The notes under the pieces: generated by a model
Told to the model about the DNA's origin: nothing
The model's database searches: none
What the model saw: the letters and a program-made list of their open reading frames with translations, nothing else
NCBI GenBank assembly: GCA_021776685.1
Contig: JAJFFJ010000051.1
Coordinates: forward strand, 1-64,000
Source of the DNA: Alphaproteobacteria bacterium
GTDB lineage: Bacteria; Pseudomonadota; Alphaproteobacteria; Bin65
Direction of reading: 5' to 3'
DNA length: 64,000 bases
Translations under genes and position numbers: made by a program
In this document: one piece after another, positions 60,458 to 64,000 of the stretch
Position numbering within the stretch: the first letter of the stretch is position 1
Layout: each line of letters opens with the position of its first letter

Positions 60458-61189
60458 ATGCCCTGGGATAGCCCGTCACCGGTGGCCGGAGACTTCTGGC
60501 CGCCAGAGGCTCACCGGTCACCGGAAGAGATCGCCCTCGAACTTGTGCGCCAGACGATTGGCCGCTTTGGCCAGCGGGTGGCCCTGGTCTCTTCTTTCGG
60601 TGCCGAATCAGCGGTGCTGCTCGACCTGGTTGCCCGCGTGGAGCCGGCAACACCGATCATATTTCTGGATACACTGAAGTTGTTTGGCGAGACCCTCGCC
60701 TACCGGCGAGACCTGGTGGCGCAACTGGGTCTGACAGATGTTCGCGATATACAGCCATTGGCAGCCGGCGTTGCCGCGAAAGACCCTGACGGCACCCTCT
60801 GGCAGACCAACCCAGACAGGTGCTGCGAGCTGCGCAAGGTGCTGCCGCTGGAGCGGGCGCTGGACGGGTTCGACGCCTGGTTCACAGGGCGCAAACAGCA
60901 TCACGGGGGCGACCGCGCCAGCCTTCCTGAGGTGGAATTCGACGGAACCCGCACGAAGGTCAATCCTCTCGCCACCTGGACGCCAGACGATATCGACGGG
61001 TTTTTCGAGGCGCGCCGCCTGCCGAAGCACCCGCTGTTGGCGGAGGGTTTTCTGTCAATCGGCTGTACTCCGTGCACAGCCCCTGTGGCTGACACCGACG
61101 CCGGCGCGCGCTCCGGCCGCTGGAAGGGCCGCAAGAAAAACGAATGCGGCATCCATACGGGCTACTGGGACAAGGCCGACGCACGCTAA
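60458..61189 (+). CDS. cysH: Phosphoadenylyl/adenylyl-sulfate reductase, Fe-S type
   Basis: CysH reduces APS or PAPS to sulfite. The 243-residue protein has the nucleotide-site VSSFGAESAVLLDLV, FLDTLKLFGETLAYR, FTGRKQHHGG, and the four cluster Cys as DRCCELRKV and GCTPCTAPV, followed by the catalytic Cys in ECGIHTG. The CC/CxxC pattern marks the 4Fe-4S class, which usually prefers APS. The usual TGLRR of the nucleotide loop reads TGRKQHH here. It is coupled to the sulfite reductase gene (three-base gap), so the two enzymes act in sequence. ATP sulfurylase and DUF934 genes, often adjacent in other alphaproteobacteria, are missing. Confidence 0.94.
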   Translation: MPWDSPSPVAGDFWPPEAHRSPEEIALELVRQTIGRFGQRVALVSSFGAESAVLLDLVARVEPATPIIFLDTLKLFGETLAYRRDLVAQLGLTDVRDIQPLAAGVAAKDPDGTLWQTNPDRCCELRKVLPLERALDGFDAWFTGRKQHHGGDRASLPEVEFDGTRTKVNPLATWTPDDIDGFFEARRLPKHPLLAEGFLSIGCTPCTAPVADTDAGARSGRWKGRKKNECGIHTGYWDKADAR

Positions 61190-61195
61190 GCGCTA

Positions 61196-62155
61196 TCAGG
61201 CTCGCTGGTACCTCAAAGCTTTCCAGTCAACCACCGCGGTCTGCCGATCAGGCAGGCAGGCGACCGGCACGTTTCTGCCGATGGTCAGGGACGGCATCAT
61301 CCCATCGGGCACGCGCACAATGACCTGGGTTTGAAAAGGCGCGCCCTCAGACGGCGTCACCATGAGGACCAAGTGCACCATGTCGTCGTCATGCTCCCCG
61401 GGTTTCAGCTTCTGGTCTGGCACCATCTGTTGGGCGGTGGCGCCGGTAAGGGTCGCAGCGCGAATCTCCGCTTGGCCGGGGATGCCTCGGGCCAGCACGT
61501 CGTCGCCCGACAGCACTTCCTCCGCCACCGCATCGTTGGGCAGCCCGGCAACCTCGAAGGCGCCGCCAGGGGTGTGCACGGTTCCAGCGCGCCCGCCCGC
61601 ACCGCCGCCAGCTTGTCCGCCCTTGCTCAGGTCCACAGCCAGACGGTTGGGATCGGACGGGTCGACCCAGACCGGTACCGTGACGCCCGGCTGCAGGATG
61701 CCCAGTTGATGGCGGCCCACAGGCACCCGCGTGGCGACGTCATAGGGCACACGCCCTTCGATGGTCACGCGCAGGCTGACCTGCATGATCGCGGTGAGAT
61801 GGTTGAGGGTGATGCCTGTGTCCCGCAGAGCTGTAACAAGCCCGTTGCCTGGCAGGCCGGTCCCGACCGCCTGACCGGTATTGCCAACCCTGGCGGTCAG
61901 CCTGGGGATGAGGTCACGATTGATGCCGCGGGTGAAGCGGCGGACGAAGATCCACACGGCGCCGAAGATCAAGAGAATACCCACCAGGATGGGCAGACCG
62001 ATCCACATCAATCCCATGGCTAGCCGTTCGCCATCGGTATGAACGCCCGCGCGATACTGGTCCAGCGCCTGACTGACGCCAAAGAAGAAGATAAAGCCAA
62101 ATACGACCGCCAATATCACAAAGATAAAGGCGATCAGTTTCCCAAGTCCGGCCAT
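61196..62155 (-). CDS. Two-helix membrane protein with two repeated cytosolic or periplasmic domains
   Basis: A 319-residue protein with two N-terminal helices (about residues 6-29 and 48-72), a basic stretch, then two similar beta-rich domains. Domain 1 has LRDTGITLNHLTAIMQVSLRVT and PVGRHQLGILQPGVTVPVWVDPSDPN; domain 2 has LTGATAQQMVPDQK, HLVLMVTPSEGAPFQTQVI and TIGRNVPVACLPD. Both follow a pattern of A-x-TG-N/Q-V-LxV and xPGxxVPVxxDP that also occurs in DUF3592-like proteins. A Gly-rich linker joins them. No catalytic motif is visible and the function is unknown. The start at 62155 has GGGGGCAGGGG upstream. It is convergent with cysH, with a six-base gap between the stops. Confidence 0.78.
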   Translation of the reverse strand: MAGLGKLIAFIFVILAVVFGFIFFFGVSQALDQYRAGVHTDGERLAMGLMWIGLPILVGILLIFGAVWIFVRRFTRGINRDLIPRLTARVGNTGQAVGTGLPGNGLVTALRDTGITLNHLTAIMQVSLRVTIEGRVPYDVATRVPVGRHQLGILQPGVTVPVWVDPSDPNRLAVDLSKGGQAGGGAGGRAGTVHTPGGAFEVAGLPNDAVAEEVLSGDDVLARGIPGQAEIRAATLTGATAQQMVPDQKLKPGEHDDDMVHLVLMVTPSEGAPFQTQVIVRVPDGMMPSLTIGRNVPVACLPDRQTAVVDWKALRYQRA

Positions 62156-62271
62156 GCCCCTGCCCCCGTGGTGCCAGTCACTGTTCCTGCCTGTCACAGT
62201 CGGTACGAAAGGAGATTGGCAGATGTGCCGATTGTGGGACAGGCGCCAGAGAACTTGCGCATTCAATTCCG

Positions 62272-64000
62272 CTATTCCGCGGCGGCCACCTGACCCGGCT
62301 CTTTCTCGTAGGCGTTCAGCCGGCGGGCGATGGCGCCGGGCGCGTCGCTGAACCGGCCCAGCAGTTTGTAGAACACGGGCACCACAAACAGGGTCAGCAC
62401 GGTGGCGAGCGACAGGCCGGCGGCAATGACAATGCCGATGGTGAAGCGGCTCTCAGATCCCGCGCCCGTGGACAGCACCAGTGGCATGGTCCCCATCACC
62501 GTCGACAGACCCGTCATCAGGATCGGACGGAACCGGGTGACCGATGCTTCGACCAATGCGTCGTCCACATCCATGCCCTCGTCGCGCAGCTGGTTTGCGA
62601 ACTCGACAATCAGGATGCCATTCTTTGCCGCCAGACCGATCAGGATCACCAGGCCGATCTGGCTGTAAATGTTGATGGAGCTGCCGACGGCCAGCAGGCC
62701 CAAAAGCGCGCCGGCAATCGCCAGCGGCACTGCCACCATCACCACAATCGGGTGGACGAAACTTTCAAACTGCCCGGCGAGCACCAAAAACACGATGATC
62801 AGGGCGAGTCCAATCACCAGCGCCATGGAGCTTTCAGATTCGCGGAGATCCGCCGATTCGCCTTTGTAGGCGATGCTCACTGCGTCAGGGATGCGTTCAC
62901 GCACCGTGCGCTCCAGAAACGCCAATGCGTCACCGAGGGCGTAATCTGGCGTCAGGTTCGCGGAAATCGTGACCGCGCGCAGTCGGTTGAATCGCGACAG
63001 CCGCCCGGCGCCTGCGCGCTCATCCGTACGCACCAGGTTTGACAGGGGGATCAGCTTGCCGGTGCGTTCCGAGCGCACATAGAGATTGAACAGGTTGGAC
63101 TTCTGCAGCCGGCTGGCCCGGTCTGCCTGAAGAATGACGTGATATTCCTCGCCGCGGTCCACATAGGTGGTCACCCGGCGCGAGCCGAACATCGTCTCAA
63201 GCGTCCGACCAACCTGCGCCAGGCTGACGCCCAGTTCGGCGGCGCGGTTGCGGTCCACCGCAACACGCACCTGCGGCCGGGTTTCCTCATAATCGGCATC
63301 GACGCCCAGCAATCCGGGGTTCTGCCGCGCGGCGCGCAGCACAATATCGCGCCATCGCGCCAATTCCTGATAACTGGTGCCCTGCAGCACGAACTGCACG
63401 GGTTTGCCAGCGCCGCGCCGGCCATAGCCCTGGCGCATGACTGGAAAGGCGCGGACGCCTGGGATTCTGGCCAGTTCCTTGCGCAGCTTGCGCATGGTGA
63501 CAAAAGTGGAATGTTTTCGTTTGCTCCAGGGGGCCATGACGATAATGGCTCGGGCGGTATGCATCTCCTCGGTCCGGCCAAAACTGCCCGGCACCCGCGC
63601 CAGGACGAGAATGACTTCACCGGTCTTGAGGTATTTCAGCATGTAGCGCTCGGCGATTTTCATTTGCCCGAGCGTGTAGTCGAAGCCGGCGCCTTCTGGT
63701 CCCTTCATGTTGACGAAGAAGGCGCCGCGGTCCTCTTTCGGCGCCAGCTCGGACGGCAGCACGCGCATCAGGCCGAGGATGCCGCCGAAGGCGATGATAA
63801 CCGCCGCGATGGAATAGACCGGATGGCCGAGCACGCCGGTCAGTGCCTTCCGATAGCCACGGGTCAGGGCGTCGAAGAAGCGTCCGGTCTGGCGCGGCAG
63901 CCAGCTTTTCTGGTCCGATGGGCGCAGCAGCTTTGAACACATCATCGCGCAAAGGGTCAGCGCCACCACACTGGAAAACAGCACCGCGCCGGAGATGGCG
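62272..64000 (-). CDS. RND efflux transporter permease, C-terminal part
   Basis: The frame enters from the right edge without a start and ends at 62272, leaving 575 residues of an AcrB/MexB-type inner-membrane pump of about 1030. Visible parts are the end of helix 6 (AISGAVLFSSVVALTLCAMM), helix 7, the second periplasmic porter domain with GRTEEMHTARA, VDRNRAAELGVSLAQVGRTLETMFG and the helices 8-12 block (QIGLVILIGLAAKNGILIVEFANQLRDEG, split). The N-terminal half with the proton-relay Asp pair lies outside. Substrate is unknown; the membrane-fusion partner is probably to the right. Confidence 0.93.
   Translation of the reverse strand, partial: AISGAVLFSSVVALTLCAMMCSKLLRPSDQKSWLPRQTGRFFDALTRGYRKALTGVLGHPVYSIAAVIIAFGGILGLMRVLPSELAPKEDRGAFFVNMKGPEGAGFDYTLGQMKIAERYMLKYLKTGEVILVLARVPGSFGRTEEMHTARAIIVMAPWSKRKHSTFVTMRKLRKELARIPGVRAFPVMRQGYGRRGAGKPVQFVLQGTSYQELARWRDIVLRAARQNPGLLGVDADYEETRPQVRVAVDRNRAAELGVSLAQVGRTLETMFGSRRVTTYVDRGEEYHVILQADRASRLQKSNLFNLYVRSERTGKLIPLSNLVRTDERAGAGRLSRFNRLRAVTISANLTPDYALGDALAFLERTVRERIPDAVSIAYKGESADLRESESSMALVIGLALIIVFLVLAGQFESFVHPIVVMVAVPLAIAGALLGLLAVGSSINIYSQIGLVILIGLAAKNGILIVEFANQLRDEGMDVDDALVEASVTRFRPILMTGLSTVMGTMPLVLSTGAGSESRFTIGIVIAAGLSLATVLTLFVVPVFYKLLGRFSDAPGAIARRLNAYEKEPGQVAAAE

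Overview
The window is a gene-dense, high-GC chromosomal segment from an alphaproteobacterium, probably Rhodospirillales-like (inference). The support is a BamF-type DUF3035 lipoprotein beside lspA/ileS/ribF and two M16 peptidase genes, complete LPS assembly genes (msbA, waaA, lpxK), TTAA-N7-TTAA CtrA-like boxes, a Zur/ZnuABC locus and a siroheme sulfite reductase next to an Fe-S type cysH. I see no rRNA, tRNA, insertion sequence, prophage or CRISPR array. Most of it is ordinary core genome with several accessory islands.

Layout. 0-4.5 kb: a polybasic exported or membrane protein, then a minus-strand group (four-helix membrane protein, GbsR/MarR regulator, DCC thiol protein, YihU-like sulfolactaldehyde-reductase-family dehydrogenase) facing a second small membrane protein across a perfect palindrome. 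4.6-6.1 kb: pmbA. 6.3-13.5 kb: a plus-strand envelope run (LpxH-like phosphoesterase, GT4 glycosyltransferase, CX5R phosphatase, MsbA, WaaA, LpxK). 13.4-17.5 kb: M23 peptidase and xseA, divergent from purD. 17.5-24.1 kb: an orphan histidine kinase, then a LysR-controlled cluster of a GlcF-like Fe-S protein, a VAO/4-cresol dehydrogenase-type flavoprotein and a methyltransferase. 24.1-30.9 kb: ybaN, tadA, a MarR-controlled EamA exporter operon, a class I amidotransferase-like hydrolase with rluB/rsuA and rsmD, and an MFS transporter.

30.9-43.6 kb is a long minus-strand housekeeping stretch (ribF, ileS, lspA, bamF, two M16 peptidases, pgi, mutL, preceded by a MaoC dehydratase and a sulfurtransferase). 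43.6-51.1 kb is the bacterial alpha-2-macroglobulin/PBP1C pair. 51.3-58.1 kb holds a cupin, a Cys/Arg-rich lipoprotein and a zinc locus. In that locus a perfect Zur box sits between zur-znuC-znuB and a divergent two-gene unit made of a ZnuA-like protein missing two of its three zinc histidines and a CHASE2 protein whose cyclase domain has lost its catalytic residues. 58.2-61.2 kb is sulfur assimilation. The right edge holds a two-helix membrane protein and the C-terminal half of an RND efflux pump.

The observations most worth following are the Zur-linked degenerate ZnuA/pseudo-cyclase pair, the identically phased 10-bp GTGGG repeats upstream of both pmbA and xseA, the VAO/GlcF/methyltransferase cluster, and the sulfite reductase with complete cluster-ligand motifs in both halves plus a novel C-terminal extension.
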